From Streptomyces sp. PR69 (lineage in GTDB: Bacteria; Actinomycetota; Actinomycetes; Streptomycetales; Streptomycetaceae), in assembly GCF_026420845.1 (NCBI RefSeq), contig NZ_JAOWCB010000006.1:186001-250000 (forward strand): DNA of 64,000 bases, given 5' to 3'. The first letter of the stretch is position 1, and every line of letters begins with the position of its first letter. The notes beneath the pieces are model-generated. The model worked only from the letters and a program-made list of their open reading frames with translations. It ran no database searches and had not been told where the DNA came from. Below, one piece after another: positions 16,881 to 25,388 of this stretch. The position numbers were made by a program, and so were the translations under genes.

Positions 16881-17504
16881 TCAGCCGAGCAGGTCGTCTA
16901 CTTGTGCTTCTCCCTCACGGTACCTGCGGGCGATCTCCGCGCTGCACCCGTCGGCGGTCCGCTGGAGCAGCTGACGGCGGCGCGACACCTGCTGCTCATG
17001 GCGGACCAGCCGCCCCATCGCCGTATGCAGCTCCTCGTCCGTACGGGCGTCGAGGTCGGACAGCTCAACCTCCGCCAGCATCTCGGCGGCCAGCCGCCGG
17101 TACTCCTCGCCGTACGGCGTCGACAGCGTCACATGCCGGGCCGACGAGCGCTGCCGGGACGGGGCGTCGGCCAGGATCTCCGACAGCCGGTCGACCACCG
17201 GCGCCTCAGGGTCGCTGCGGCGGGCCAGCTCGGCCCGCAGGATGTCGATGCGCCCTTGGAGCAGCCGCCGCAGATAGCTGAGATCCGCCTCGTCTCGCTG
17301 GGCGTCCCGGCTCAGGGTGCGCAGCTCGTGCAGCTGCAGGGCGGGCAGCTCATACCGCGGGGCTTCGGGAAGCTCGCCCGCGGTCCGCTGCTGGGGCGGC
17401 TTTCCCAAGCCGCGGCCGGACGGGAAGTCCGGCACACGGTCCGTGCGGTCCGCCATGGGAAGTGGTACGGGCCCGGGAGAACGCCCGGCGTCCGAAATGC
17501 TCAT
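16881..17504 (-). CDS. rsiG: RsiG, c-di-GMP-dependent anti-sigma factor of WhiG
   Basis: 207 aa, almost all helical after a disordered head. Two copies of the diagnostic E-X3-S-X2-R-X3-Q-X3-D motif can be read: E72, S76, R79, Q83, D87 and E170, S174, R177, Q181, D185. In known RsiG these sit in two antiparallel helices and bind a c-di-GMP dimer; the loaded protein then sequesters the sporulation sigma factor WhiG. Start ATG 17504 is used; ATG for MADRTDRV would drop 16 disordered residues. It is divergent from dtd. whiG itself is not in the window. Confidence 0.93.
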   Translation of the reverse strand: MSISDAGRSPGPVPLPMADRTDRVPDFPSGRGLGKPPQQRTAGELPEAPRYELPALQLHELRTLSRDAQRDEADLSYLRRLLQGRIDILRAELARRSDPEAPVVDRLSEILADAPSRQRSSARHVTLSTPYGEEYRRLAAEMLAEVELSDLDARTDEELHTAMGRLVRHEQQVSRRRQLLQRTADGCSAEIARRYREGEAQVDDLLG

Positions 17505-17622
17505 ATGCGTGTGTCCGTCCCCTCGACCGGCGCATGGAAGCACCGACTCGGTGCATGGTGCCACTCCGCGTACGCCGGATGCAGGCGCTCCGCGCCCCTC
17601 AGCCCCGGATAGGTTGATCTGC

Positions 17623-18060
17623 ATGCGTGCAGTGGTACAGAGGGTCGACGGCGCGAAGGTCGTCGTGGCGGGCGAATCCGGGACGGAGACCGTCGGCGAG
17701 ATCGTCGGCGAGGGACTGTGTGTGCTGGTGGGAGTCGCCCACGGGGACACGAAGGAGAAGGCGGCGCAGCTCGCCCGGAAGCTGTGGTCGGTGCGGATCC
17801 TCCAGGGGGAGAAGTCCTGCTCCGATGTGAATGCACCCCTCCTGGTGATTTCGCAGTTCACCCTCTACGGGGACGCCCGAAAGGGCCGTCGCCCCACCTG
17901 GAACGCGGCCGCGCCGGGAGAGATCGCGGAGCCGCTGGTCGACGAGGTGGTGGCGCGGTTGAGGGGGCTGGGGGCGAGGGTGGAGACGGGGCGGTTCGGC
18001 GCGGATATGCGGGTGTCGCTGACGAACCACGGGCCGTTCACCATCCTGGTGGAGGTTTAG
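17623..18060 (+). CDS. dtd: D-aminoacyl-tRNA deacylase
   Basis: 145 aa, the full DTD length: [15 protein letters not shown] at the start, the catalytic [17 protein letters not shown], and the C-terminal [11 protein letters not shown] containing the cis Gly-Pro. It removes D-amino acids (and glycine from tRNA-Ala) wrongly attached to tRNA. The last motif is NxGPFT here, as in other actinobacteria. ATG 17623 is fixed by the conserved MRAVVQRV. It is divergent from rsiG. Confidence 0.95.
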   Translation: MRAVVQRVDGAKVVVAGESGTETVGEIVGEGLCVLVGVAHGDTKEKAAQLARKLWSVRILQGEKSCSDVNAPLLVISQFTLYGDARKGRRPTWNAAAPGEIAEPLVDEVVARLRGLGARVETGRFGADMRVSLTNHGPFTILVEV

Positions 18061-18131
18061 GAGGCCGCTGTGCGGGGCGTTTTCCCCTCCCCGCCCCTTC
18101 CCGAAACCGGGGGCGGAGTCCCCGGGAAGAC

Positions 18132-19097
18132 TCAGGGCTGGACCACGGCCTCCTGCGCCGCCGCCGTCGCGCCCGCGACCAACCCCGCATCCACCGGCAC
18201 ATTCCGCTTGACCAGCGCCAGCGCGATCGGGCCCAGCTCGTGGTGGCGCGCGGAGGTGGTGATGAAGCCGAGCTGACGGCCTTCCTCGCCCTCCGAGGCC
18301 AGCCGTACGGGCGTGCCGTGGCCGGGCAGCTGCACCTCGCTGCCGTCGAGGTGGAGGAAGACCAGGCGGCGCGGCGGCTTCCCCAGGTTGTGGACGCGGG
18401 CCACGGTCTCCTGGCCCCGGTAGCAGCCCTTCTGGAGGTGGACTGCGGAGCCGATCCAGCCCACTTCATGGGGGATGGTGCGGTGGTCGGTCTCAAAGCC
18501 GAGGCGGGGCCGGTGCTGCTCGACCCGCAGCGCCTCGTACGCCCAGATCCCGGCGAGCGGACCGTGCGCGGCCGCATAGCTCTCCAGGTCGGTGCGCGGC
18601 AGAAACAGATCGCGGCCGTGCGGGGTCTCCCGGACGACGACGCCCTCCGACGTCTCGGCGATCGATCCGGCCGGCAGATGGACCACCGCGAAGTCGGCGG
18701 TCCGGTCGGCGACCTCGACCTTGTAGAAGAACTTCATCGACTCCAGGTAGCCGATCAGCGCCTCCTGGGTGCCCGGCTCGACATGCGCCCAGACCGTCTC
18801 GCCGTCGTCGACGAGATACAGCGCGTGCTCGATATGGCCGTGCGCGGAGAGGATCAGCGCCTCGGCAGCCCGGCCGGCCGGGAGCTCGCTCATATGCTGG
18901 GTGAGCAGCAGATGCAGCCAGCTGAGCCGTTCCTCGCCGGAGACGGTGATGACGCCGCGGTGCGAGAGGTCGACGAGACCGGTTCCGCCGGCGAGTGCGC
19001 GCTGCTCGCGGAAGAGGTCGCCGTAGTGCGCGGCGACGCCTTCGTCGGGCCCCTCGGCGGGGACGGCGCCGGGCAGGGTCAACAGAGGGCTCTTCAT
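18132..19097 (-). CDS. ygfZ: YgfZ-like folate-binding (GcvT-fold) protein
   Basis: 321 aa. It has the GcvT-type N-terminal fold (GLVDLSHRGVITVSGEERLSWLHLLLTQ) and the YgfZ signature KGCYRGQETVARVHNLGK with the conserved Cys. YgfZ uses tetrahydrofolate to support assembly or repair of certain Fe-S proteins. The end faces dtd, with a GC hairpin motif between the two. nur lies immediately upstream on the same strand (9 bp apart), so they probably share a transcript. Confidence 0.9.
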   Translation of the reverse strand: MKSPLLTLPGAVPAEGPDEGVAAHYGDLFREQRALAGGTGLVDLSHRGVITVSGEERLSWLHLLLTQHMSELPAGRAAEALILSAHGHIEHALYLVDDGETVWAHVEPGTQEALIGYLESMKFFYKVEVADRTADFAVVHLPAGSIAETSEGVVVRETPHGRDLFLPRTDLESYAAAHGPLAGIWAYEALRVEQHRPRLGFETDHRTIPHEVGWIGSAVHLQKGCYRGQETVARVHNLGKPPRRLVFLHLDGSEVQLPGHGTPVRLASEGEEGRQLGFITTSARHHELGPIALALVKRNVPVDAGLVAGATAAAQEAVVQP

Positions 19098-19106
19098 GGC
19101 CCCAGC

Positions 19107-19589
19107 CTACGACCCGGCGGTTGACGGCTTCGCGGGGCTCTTCGCCGGCGGAGCGGCGGCCTGTTTCAGGACCTTCGCCGTGCAGTTCTCACACCGGCCG
19201 AAGATCGCGAAATGCTTGAGGTCGGTGTCAAAGCCGAAGGTGTCGCGGAGCTTGGCGGTGAACTCCTCGGCCACCCCCACATCCGCCTCGATCACCTCGG
19301 CGCAGTCCCGGCACACCAGATGCAGATGGTGGTGGCGGTCCGCCAGATGGTACGTGGGGGCGCCGTGGCCGAGATGCGTATGGCTGACCAGGCCCAGCTC
19401 CTCCAGCAGCTCCAGCGTCCGGTAGACGGTGGAGATGTTCACGCCGGAAGCCGTCTTGCGCACCTCGGAGAGGATGTCGTCGGGCGTGGCGTGCTCCAGC
19501 GCATCCACCGCCTCCAGCACCAGCTGGCGCTGGGGCGTCAGCCGGTAGCCGCGCTGTCGCAGATCGCTCTTCCAGTCGGTGCTCACCAC
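19107..19589 (-). CDS. nur: Fur-family regulator Nur (nickel uptake regulator)
   Basis: 160 aa. The start MVSTDWKSDLRQRGYRLTPQRQLVLEAVDALEHATPDDIL matches, from memory, S. coelicolor Nur. The winged helix is followed by the dimer domain with the metal cluster TYHLADRHHHLHLVCRDC and a C-terminal CENC. Nur binds nickel and represses nickel uptake genes and the Fe-superoxide dismutase gene in Streptomyces. The GTG start at 19589 is fixed by homology. A Lys/Pro/Ala tail extends past the last Cys pair. Confidence 0.9.
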   Translation of the reverse strand: MVSTDWKSDLRQRGYRLTPQRQLVLEAVDALEHATPDDILSEVRKTASGVNISTVYRTLELLEELGLVSHTHLGHGAPTYHLADRHHHLHLVCRDCAEVIEADVGVAEEFTAKLRDTFGFDTDLKHFAIFGRCENCTAKVLKQAAAPPAKSPAKPSTAGS

Positions 19590-19612
19590 GCCCCCAGTCT
19601 AGGGACTGGGGC

Positions 19613-20185
19613 CTACTTGAAGAAGGCGATTCCGTCGTCCGGCAGCTCCGGCAGGCTGCGCGCCATGGCGGCCACCTCGTCGGGTGTGACGACCTTCTTC
19701 AGCTGCGCCGACATATACGGCCGCAGCGGCACCTCGGGGGTGGCCTTCTCGCCGACCCACATCAGATCGCCGTTCACATAGCCGTAGAGCCGCTTGCCGC
19801 CGCTGTACGGGCCGGAGGCGGCCGTGCGGGCGACCGCGTCCGTCGCCAGGTCGATCTGCGGCTTCTTCTCGGCCAGCTCGCCGTACCAGACCTCGACGAC
19901 GCCCTGGTCGCGGATCATGACGACCTCGACCTTGCGCGCGGCGTCGACACGCCAGTAGCCGCTCTCGCTCTCCAGCGGCCTGACCTTCTTGCCTTCGGAG
20001 TCCAGGACCCAGGTGCGCGAGACGTACTCGATGAAGTCCCGGCCGTCGTGGCTGAAGGTCACGGACTGGCCGAAGTTGCACTTCTCGGCGCCGGGGAAGT
20101 CCGATACGCCCGCGCCTTCCCAGGTCCCGAGGAGGAACGCGAGGGGGACGAGGTTCGGGTTGAGGTCGGACGGGATCTCAATCAT
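19613..20185 (-). CDS. Nitrobindin-like heme-binding beta-barrel (FABP-like family)
   Basis: 190 aa with the nitrobindin signature LLGTWEGAG near the start (residues about 19-27), then FIEYVSRTWVLDSEGKKVRPLESESGYWRVD. Known bacterial and human nitrobindins bind ferric heme and convert peroxynitrite to nitrate. The proximal His of the family lies in the C-terminal barrel strand; here that region reads PSRQ-free and is hard to assign by eye, so heme binding is inferred. It lies 23 bp upstream of nur on the same strand. Confidence 0.85.
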   Translation of the reverse strand: MIEIPSDLNPNLVPLAFLLGTWEGAGVSDFPGAEKCNFGQSVTFSHDGRDFIEYVSRTWVLDSEGKKVRPLESESGYWRVDAARKVEVVMIRDQGVVEVWYGELAEKKPQIDLATDAVARTAASGPYSGGKRLYGYVNGDLMWVGEKATPEVPLRPYMSAQLKKVVTPDEVAAMARSLPELPDDGIAFFK

Positions 20186-20234
20186 GAGCAGCTCTGGCGA
20201 TCTGTTGGGGGGTGCGGGCGGTGTAACGCGCTGG

Positions 20235-20336
20235 TCAGCGCTGACCCTGGTACAGCTTCTTCACGGCCAGCCCGGTGAAGGCGAGAACGCCGACGCAGAC
20301 CAGGACCAGCAGGGCTTCGAAGAATGCCTCAAGCAC
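20235..20336 (-). CDS. 33-aa single-pass membrane peptide
   Basis: GTG 20336 is followed by 33 codons to TGA. The product begins MLEAFFEALLVLVCVGVLAF and ends KKLYQGQR, so it is one transmembrane helix with a positively charged cytosolic end. GGAGCACCCC lies just upstream. The neat structure and the position 50 bp ahead of the nitrobindin gene, on its strand, support a real gene. Function unknown. Confidence 0.65.
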   Translation of the reverse strand: MLEAFFEALLVLVCVGVLAFTGLAVKKLYQGQR

Positions 20337-20450
20337 GGGGTGCTCCTCGGATGAGCGGTGTGGGCGGTGACAGGGCCGGTCCCCAGCCTAATGGGTGGCA
20401 CGCCGTTCCCCGGTGTGAGGTACGACCGGGCTGCGCCTACAGTGCGCCCT

Positions 20451-20813
20451 ATGGCGAAGAAGCTCGTGATCAAGGTGACCGCTGGGGCCGACGCACCGGA
20501 GCGGTGTTCGCAGGCCTTCACGGTGGCGGCCGTCGCCGTCGCCAGCGGGGTGGAGGTATCGCTCTGGCTGACCGGGGAGTCCTCGTGGTTCGCGCTGCCC
20601 GGGCGGGCGGCGGAGTTCGAGCTGCCGCACGCCGCCCCGCTGCCGGAACTGATCGACTCGGTGCTGGCGGGCGGGGGCATCACGCTGTGCACCCAGTGCG
20701 CGGCGCGCCGGGAGATCACGGAGAAGGATGTGATCGACGGGGTGCGGATCGCGGGGGCGCAGGTCTTTGTGAGCGAGTCGATGGCGGACGGCGTCCAGGC
20801 GCTGGTGTACTGA
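20451..20813 (+). CDS. DsrE-like small protein
   Basis: 120 aa with a DsrE/F-like alpha/beta fold: KKLVIKVTAGADAPERCSQAF, VEVSLWLTGESSWFAL and GGGITLCTQCAARREITEKDVIDGVRIAGAQVF. The CTQC pair is the candidate redox or sulfur-relay site. Start ATG 20451 lies directly after a promoter-like TACAGT, so the mRNA may be leaderless. Sulfur-transfer genes follow within 1 kb, but on the other strand. Confidence 0.82.
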   Translation: MAKKLVIKVTAGADAPERCSQAFTVAAVAVASGVEVSLWLTGESSWFALPGRAAEFELPHAAPLPELIDSVLAGGGITLCTQCAARREITEKDVIDGVRIAGAQVFVSESMADGVQALVY

Positions 20814-20881
20814 CCGGCGCGCCGTCCGTCCGGGGGGGGGAGCGCCGTCTGGGCTGAGCCGTCTGGGCTGGCCCCCTGGGC

Positions 20882-21145
20882 TTACTCCCGGGGCTTCTTC
20901 TTGCCGTCCAGCTCGTCCCACCACTCGTCGGACTGCGGATCCCCGGAGGGAGCGTCCCACCAGCGGTCCTCCGGCCCCCGCCGGTTGGCGATCACGGCGG
21001 CCAGCGGCGGGATGACCATGGCGACCAGGCACATCGCGACGGCCGCGGGCACCGACCAGAGCCGTACGAAGGCCCAGGCCGATACAAAGAGGACAAGGCA
21101 CACGCCCATCAGCAGAAAGTAGGCGTGACGGCGTCGCGCGTACAT
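20882..21145 (-). CDS. DUF3099 membrane protein
   Basis: 87 aa. Two transmembrane segments (YFLLMGVCLVLFVSAWAFV and AAVAMCLVAMVIPPLAAVIA) are followed by an acidic Trp-rich tail (EDRWWDAPSG, SDEWWDELDG). This is the DUF3099 layout. Function unknown. It is downstream of sseC, beyond a strong terminator hairpin, so it is a separate unit. Confidence 0.85.
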   Translation of the reverse strand: MYARRRHAYFLLMGVCLVLFVSAWAFVRLWSVPAAVAMCLVAMVIPPLAAVIANRRGPEDRWWDAPSGDPQSDEWWDELDGKKKPRE

Positions 21146-21179
21146 GTCTCAAGGCTACGGCCGAGCGGGCCCGGAACGA

Positions 21180-21236
21180 CCGAAGGGCCGCACCCCGTTC
21201 CCAGTGGCGTCCAACCCCGGGGGTGCGGCCCTTCGG
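21180..21236 (-). terminator. Strong hairpin ending the sulfurtransferase-sseC unit
   Basis: A perfect 17-bp stem (21180-21196 with 21220-21236; the arm is CCGAAGGGCCGCACCCC) has a 23-nt loop. It lies between the sseC stop and the DUF3099 start. No U-tract is present. Confidence 0.8.
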
Positions 21237-21284
21237 CCGGTATGCGGTTGTCCGGTCAGCTCCGCTGACCATCCGTGCGACGGC

Positions 21285-21572
21285 TCACACCGCGATGGCG
21301 ACTTCCGCCAGGCCGCCCTTCTGGGCCACGACCGTGCGGTCCGCGGTCCCGCCCGGGACCAGGGCGCGCACGGTCCAGGTGCCCTCGGCCGCGTAGAAGC
21401 GGAACTGGCCCGTCGCCGAGGTGGGCACCTCGGCGGTGAACTCTCCGGTCGAGTCCAGCAGCCGGACGTAACCGGTGACAGGCTCGCCGTCGCGGGTCAC
21501 CTGGCCTTGGATGGTGGTCTCACCGGGCTTGATCGTCGAGGCGTCGGGGCCGCCGACCTGCGCTCCACACAT
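21285..21572 (-). CDS. sseC: SseC-type DUF1416 protein
   Basis: 95 aa, a small beta-sandwich: MCGAQVGGPDAS, then TTIQGQVTRDGEPVTGYVRLLDSTGEFTAEVPTSATGQFRFYAAEGTWTVRAL. It matches mycobacterial SseC (DUF1416), which is always next to a thiosulfate sulfurtransferase, as here (34 bp downstream of it). Its role in sulfation or sulfur delivery is not proven. The MCG start places a Cys at position 2. The fold resembles carboxypeptidase regulatory domains. Confidence 0.88.
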   Translation of the reverse strand: MCGAQVGGPDASTIKPGETTIQGQVTRDGEPVTGYVRLLDSTGEFTAEVPTSATGQFRFYAAEGTWTVRALVPGGTADRTVVAQKGGLAEVAIAV

Positions 21573-21606
21573 ATCTCTGTCCTGTCCTAGAGGTCGGGGT
21601 CCGGGA

Positions 21607-22446
21607 TTACTTGTTCGCGCCGAGCTCGATCGGCACGCCGACGAGGGAGCCGTACTCGGTCCACGAGCCGTCGTAGTTCTTGACGTTCTCCACACCGAGC
21701 AGCTCGTGCAGCACAAACCAGGTCAGCGCGGAGCGCTCGCCGATGCGGCAGTAGGCGATGGTGTCCTTCGCCAGGTCGACCTGCTCCTCGGCGTACAGGG
21801 CCTTGAGGTCGTCGTCCGACTTGAAGGTGCCGTCGTCGTTGGCGTTCTTCGACCACGGGATGTTGCGGGCGCTCGGCACATGGCCGGGGCGCTGCGACTG
21901 CTCCTGCGGGAGGTGCGCCGGGGCGAGCAGCTTGCCGCTGAACTCGTCGGGCGAACGCACGTCGACGAGGTTCTGGGTGCCGATCGCGGCCACGACGTCG
22001 TCGCGGAAGGCGCGGATCGCGGTGTTCTGGGCCTTGGCCTTGTACTCCGTGGCCGGGCGCTGCGGCACCTCGGCGACCAGGTCGCGGGAGTCCAGCTCCC
22101 ACTTCTTGCGGCCGCCGTCGAGGAGCTTGACGCTCTCGTGGCCGTAGAGCTTGAAGTACCAGTAGGCGTAGGAGGCGAACCAGTTGTTGTTGCCGCCGTA
22201 GAGGATGACGGTGTCGTCGTTGGCGATGCCCTTCGCGGACAGGAGCTTCTCGAAGCCCTCCTGGTCGACGAAGTCACGGCGCACCGGGTCCTGGAGGTCC
22301 TTCTTCCAGTCGATCCGCACGGCGTTCTTGATGTGGTTCTTGTCGTACGCCGAGGTGTCCTCGTCGACCTCGACGATGACGACCTTGGGGTCGTCGAGAT
22401 GGGCCTCGACCCAGTCGGCGTCTACCAGGACGTCGCTGCGGCTCAT
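21607..22446 (-). CDS. Thiosulfate sulfurtransferase (rhodanese, CysA2/SseA type)
   Basis: 279 aa, two rhodanese domains. The first is inactive; the second has the active-site loop YCRIGERSALTWFVL, with Cys as the persulfide carrier. It moves sulfur from thiosulfate to cyanide or another thiophilic acceptor. GGAGGAG lies before ATG 22446. It forms a unit with sseC. A leader-peptide ORF and hairpin 200 bp upstream suggest cysteine-responsive attenuation. Confidence 0.93.
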   Translation of the reverse strand: MSRSDVLVDADWVEAHLDDPKVVIVEVDEDTSAYDKNHIKNAVRIDWKKDLQDPVRRDFVDQEGFEKLLSAKGIANDDTVILYGGNNNWFASYAYWYFKLYGHESVKLLDGGRKKWELDSRDLVAEVPQRPATEYKAKAQNTAIRAFRDDVVAAIGTQNLVDVRSPDEFSGKLLAPAHLPQEQSQRPGHVPSARNIPWSKNANDDGTFKSDDDLKALYAEEQVDLAKDTIAYCRIGERSALTWFVLHELLGVENVKNYDGSWTEYGSLVGVPIELGANK

Positions 22447-22625
22447 GCTGTGTCTCCTCCGGGGCAGTGTGCGGCGGTGATGGCGGTGCGGATCGAAATC
22501 GAGTCGAATCGAGTCGGGTCGTCGATCGCGGGCAGAACGGTGCTGCGGTGTGCGGGTACGCGGAAGCGCGAGTCGTACAGGCACGGTCGGCGGCCCTGAC
22601 GCGGTCGGTCGAAGGGCCGGGGATA

Positions 22626-22642
22626 CGGGAGCCGGGCTCCCG
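22626..22642 (-). promoter_or_regulatory. Hairpin just after the leader peptide (candidate attenuator)
   Basis: CGGGAGCCGGGCTCCCG is a perfect 8-bp inverted repeat with a 1-nt centre; the real stem would be about 6 bp with a 5-nt loop. It starts one base beyond the leader ORF stop codon. Stalled or released ribosomes on the leader could change its folding. Confidence 0.5.
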
Positions 22643-22643
22643 C

Positions 22644-22727
22644 TCAGACGGCGCGACAGAGCATGGCGGCGACGCGGCACAGGTCTACTGCCCGCCGCTT
22701 CGTGAGGTCCGCCTGTCGCTGCTTCAT
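22644..22727 (-). CDS. 27-aa cysteine-containing leader peptide
   Basis: The minus-strand ORF MKQRQADLTKRRAVDLCRVAAMLCRAV ends at TGA 22644-22646 (the first 20 residues hold one Cys, the last seven the second). It resembles the short DLCR-type leader peptides found ahead of sulfur-assimilation genes in Streptomyces. Cys codons TGC and TGT stand near its end. It lies about 200 bp upstream of the sulfurtransferase. In mycobacteria, similar Cys-rich uORFs attenuate sulfur genes when cysteine is plentiful. Confidence 0.8.
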   Translation of the reverse strand: MKQRQADLTKRRAVDLCRVAAMLCRAV

Positions 22728-22734
22728 GGGTCAG

Positions 22735-22764
22735 ATCGTAGGGACGACTCGGCGGCCATGTCAC
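22735..22764 (-). promoter_or_regulatory. Candidate sigma-70-type promoter for the leader
   Basis: On the minus strand GTGACA (22759-22764) and TACGAT (22735-22740) are 18 bp apart. The -10 lies 7 bp before the leader ATG, so the transcript would have almost no untranslated leader. Confidence 0.45.
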
Positions 22765-22907
22765 CGGTGTGTCGCATTCTGAGACGCGATCGTCCGGCAT
22801 TCGGGATGTCGATCACGCCGGGGCGCTTGGGAGCGGCCTCCGCGCCGGTCCGGCGGGGATGGCCTTCTGCCCAGCGGACGGGGGCGTCTCACCATACGGC
22901 CGGAGCG

Positions 22908-23036
22908 CGTCCGGGAAGCCACCGCCCCCGGGCAGGAGGCCGCGTCCGGGGAGCCACCGCGCCCGGCAGGGGCACGCCCGGGAAGCCACCGCGCCCGGCA
23001 GGGGCACGCCCGGCGGGAAACCGCGGTGCCCGGCCA
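22908..23036. repeat. 32-bp tandem repeat, about four units, intergenic
   Basis: Units of about 32 bp with core GGGAAGCCACCGCGCCCGGC repeat four times, the second and third nearly identical. They lie in the 315-bp gap between the leader-peptide promoter and the LmeA-like gene. Nothing else is seen in this gap. Confidence 0.85.
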
Positions 23037-23062
23037 GCCGCGGCCCCGAGCCTGCGCCGTGT

Positions 23063-23752
23063 TCAGCCTGCCAGTGAGATGTTCTCGCCGGTGACCGTGA
23101 AGACCACGCCGTCCGGCTTCGCCTCCACCTTCTGAAGCTTCAGGCCCGCGGGCAGTCCGGCGAGCCGCCGGTCGAAGTCGGTCCGCTTGCGGATCAGTTC
23201 CTCCAGGCCCGGGATGCCCTCACCGGGGACGCTGTCCGCCCGCACCCGGACCGTGTCGTCGCCTGCCAGGCTGACGGTGGAGGTGACGCTGCGCGTCACC
23301 GTGCGGCCGAGGATCTCCACCGAGCCGGTGACCTTGACCTTGCCGTTCTCCCCGTAGGCGACGGAGACGCCGTCCTCGGCGACCGCCGTGAGGTCCTCGT
23401 ACGAGATCCTCGCCTCGCCCTGGGCGCGCGCCGCGACCGCGCTGCCGAAGCCCTCGCCCAGGCGTACGTCGTACAGGTCGGCGGTCAGCTCGCTGATCCG
23501 CACCGGGCGGCCGGAGGCGCTGGTCCGGATGCCGGAGAGGGTGACCTCCACCTCGTCCAGCCGCTTGTCCGCGACCTGGGTCAGAAAGGGGAAGCCCTTG
23601 ATGGACACGTCTTTCGAGGCGGCCGTTCCCTGCTGGAGGGAGATGCGGTCGGCGGCCCGCGACTGAGCGACATAGACCGCGAGGCGGTCGGCGGCGACGA
23701 ACAGCCCGCCGAGGATGATCGCGGTGATCAGCAGTATCCGCAGCGCTCGCAT
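23063..23752 (-). CDS. LmeA-like (DUF2993) phospholipid-binding protein
   Basis: About 229 aa. An N-terminal membrane anchor or signal (RALRILLITAIILGGLFVAADRLAV) is followed by an all-beta DUF2993 domain: VSIKGFPFLTQVADKRLDEVEVTLSG, then VRISELTADLYDVRLGEGF. In M. tuberculosis the LmeA protein binds phospholipid and supports lipomannan maturation. Here the role is inferred as envelope lipid binding. ATG 23752 is used; a GTG at 23770 would add six residues. Confidence 0.82.
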   Translation of the reverse strand: MRALRILLITAIILGGLFVAADRLAVYVAQSRAADRISLQQGTAASKDVSIKGFPFLTQVADKRLDEVEVTLSGIRTSASGRPVRISELTADLYDVRLGEGFGSAVAARAQGEARISYEDLTAVAEDGVSVAYGENGKVKVTGSVEILGRTVTRSVTSTVSLAGDDTVRVRADSVPGEGIPGLEELIRKRTDFDRRLAGLPAGLKLQKVEAKPDGVVFTVTGENISLAG

Positions 23753-23898
23753 GTCCCTGTCGTCCCCCACGTGTCGTCCGCACCGTGCGTACCGTGCGTA
23801 CGCCCGTTGCGCGTCCGCTTCAATGATCGACGTCCGATTGAGGCAAATGGTTCCGGCGGCGGGCGACGGAACCCGCCCGGACGGCCCGGCCCCCTCGT

Positions 23899-25122
23899 CT
23901 ATCCCAGCGCGCGGCCCAGCACATACACCGCGGGTGCGGCGGCGGTCAGCGGCAGCGCCACCCCCGCCGTGAAGTGGACGAAGCGCGAGGGGTAGTCATA
24001 GCTGGCCGCCCGCAGTCCGATGAGCGCGCAGCCGCCCGCGGCGAGGCCGAGCAGCGCCCCGTCGCCCCCCGCTCCGGCGAGCCCGCCCACGGCGATGCCC
24101 GCGCCCGCGGCGGCGAGCAGGGACACGACGACGGATGCGACGCCGGGCAGGGGCAGCGCCCGCGTCAGCGCGGCGGCCGCGACGGCGAGCGCGCCGATCG
24201 CCACGGCCCGAGTCTCCGCAGCGAGATGCCCGGCCGCGAGGATGGTCAGCGCCGCGGAGGCCACGGTGGCCATCAGCCCGTACACCCTTTCGTCCGCGCC
24301 GGCGCGGCTGCGGAGCTGGAGTACGAGGGTGAGCAGCACCCAGACGCCGAGCGTGCCGGTGATCGCGGCGGTGGCGTGCGCACGGCCCACGGCGAGCAGC
24401 GCGGCGTCCGCGGCGAGTCCGCCGGCGAAGGCGAGGGCGATGCCCTGGCGGGCGGGCCACATGCCGTTGAGCCGGAACCAGCCCGCGGCGGTGACCGCCT
24501 GGAGGAGCACCAGCGGGAGGAGCAGTCCGTACGTCCCCAGGGCAGCGCCGCCCGCGAGCAGCAGGCCGAGCAGCGCGGTCAGCCCGGCGGGCTGGATGCC
24601 GGGCGGGATGATCGGCGACCGCCCCTCGGCGCGGGCGCGCTGCGCGTCGGTGATCCGGGCGTTGCCGAGGGTCGTGGGGGCGCTGTAGCCGGCGGCGTCG
24701 AAGGACGGCGACGGCATGGCGGGCTCGACCGGGGCGGCGGGGACGGCCGGGGCCGGGACCTCGGGAGGCAGCGGCTGGGCGGGGGCGGGGTACGCCCCGG
24801 GCTCGTACGCCTGAGGGGGGTACGTCTGCGGCGGCAGATAGGCCGTGTCGGCTGCGGCGTGCCGCGGCGCCGCCTGCACGGCCTCGTACGTCTGGTACGG
24901 CTCATACGCCTGCTGCTGGTACGGCTGCTGCGGCTGGTAGCCCTGTGCCGGCTGTTCCCGCTGGACCGCCGGCTGGTGGTGCGTGTCCCAGGTCTGGCCC
25001 TCCCACGTCTGGGTGACCTGGGGATCACTCCGACCCCCGCCCGCGGTGTAGGGGTCGGCATAGGGATCGGCGTAGGGGTCGTACGACGCGTCGTACGGAT
25101 ACTGCTGATCGCTGCTGCTCAT
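23899..25122 (-). CDS. Integral membrane protein with Tyr/Gln/Pro-rich cytosolic head
   Basis: 407 aa. Residues 1-190 are disordered, rich in Tyr, Gln and Pro ([12 protein letters not shown], then [15 protein letters not shown]), and residues about 200-405 hold eight or so hydrophobic helices. No family is recognised. The preceding MoaD-like gene ends within a GGAGGGTGA; GTG 25137 overlaps its stop, but ATG 25122 begins the usual MSSSDQQ-type sequence. It is probably co-transcribed with the MoaD-like gene. Confidence 0.78.
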   Translation of the reverse strand: MSSSDQQYPYDASYDPYADPYADPYTAGGGRSDPQVTQTWEGQTWDTHHQPAVQREQPAQGYQPQQPYQQQAYEPYQTYEAVQAAPRHAAADTAYLPPQTYPPQAYEPGAYPAPAQPLPPEVPAPAVPAAPVEPAMPSPSFDAAGYSAPTTLGNARITDAQRARAEGRSPIIPPGIQPAGLTALLGLLLAGGAALGTYGLLLPLVLLQAVTAAGWFRLNGMWPARQGIALAFAGGLAADAALLAVGRAHATAAITGTLGVWVLLTLVLQLRSRAGADERVYGLMATVASAALTILAAGHLAAETRAVAIGALAVAAAALTRALPLPGVASVVVSLLAAAGAGIAVGGLAGAGGDGALLGLAAGGCALIGLRAASYDYPSRFVHFTAGVALPLTAAAPAVYVLGRALG

Positions 25123-25133
25123 GGCTGCGCGCT

Positions 25134-25388
25134 TCACCCTCCTGCGAACGGCGGGAGCACCTCGACCGTGCCGCCCTCGGCCAGCCGTACCGTCTCATGC
25201 CCGCGCGTCCCCACGGGGTCGCCGTCGACGAGAAACGAACACCTTTGGAGTACCCGGACCAGTTCGCCCGGGTGCCGCTCCCGGGCGGCGTCGAGCGCCT
25301 GGGCGAGGTTCTCCGCCGCATACGGCTCCTCGGCCACCCCGGCGGCGGCCTTGGCCGCGGCCCAGTAGCGGATCGTGCCCGCTGCCAT
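25134..25388 (-). CDS. MoaD/ThiS-family sulfur-carrier protein
   Basis: 84 aa with a beta-grasp fold and the diagnostic C-terminal Gly-Gly (EVLPPFAGG): the carrier is adenylated and thiocarboxylated at that terminus. It begins [30 protein letters not shown] lies before ATG 25388. Partners such as MoaE or ThiF homologues are not next to it, so the pathway (molybdopterin, thiamine or other) is open. Confidence 0.83.
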   Translation of the reverse strand: MAAGTIRYWAAAKAAAGVAEEPYAAENLAQALDAARERHPGELVRVLQRCSFLVDGDPVGTRGHETVRLAEGGTVEVLPPFAGG

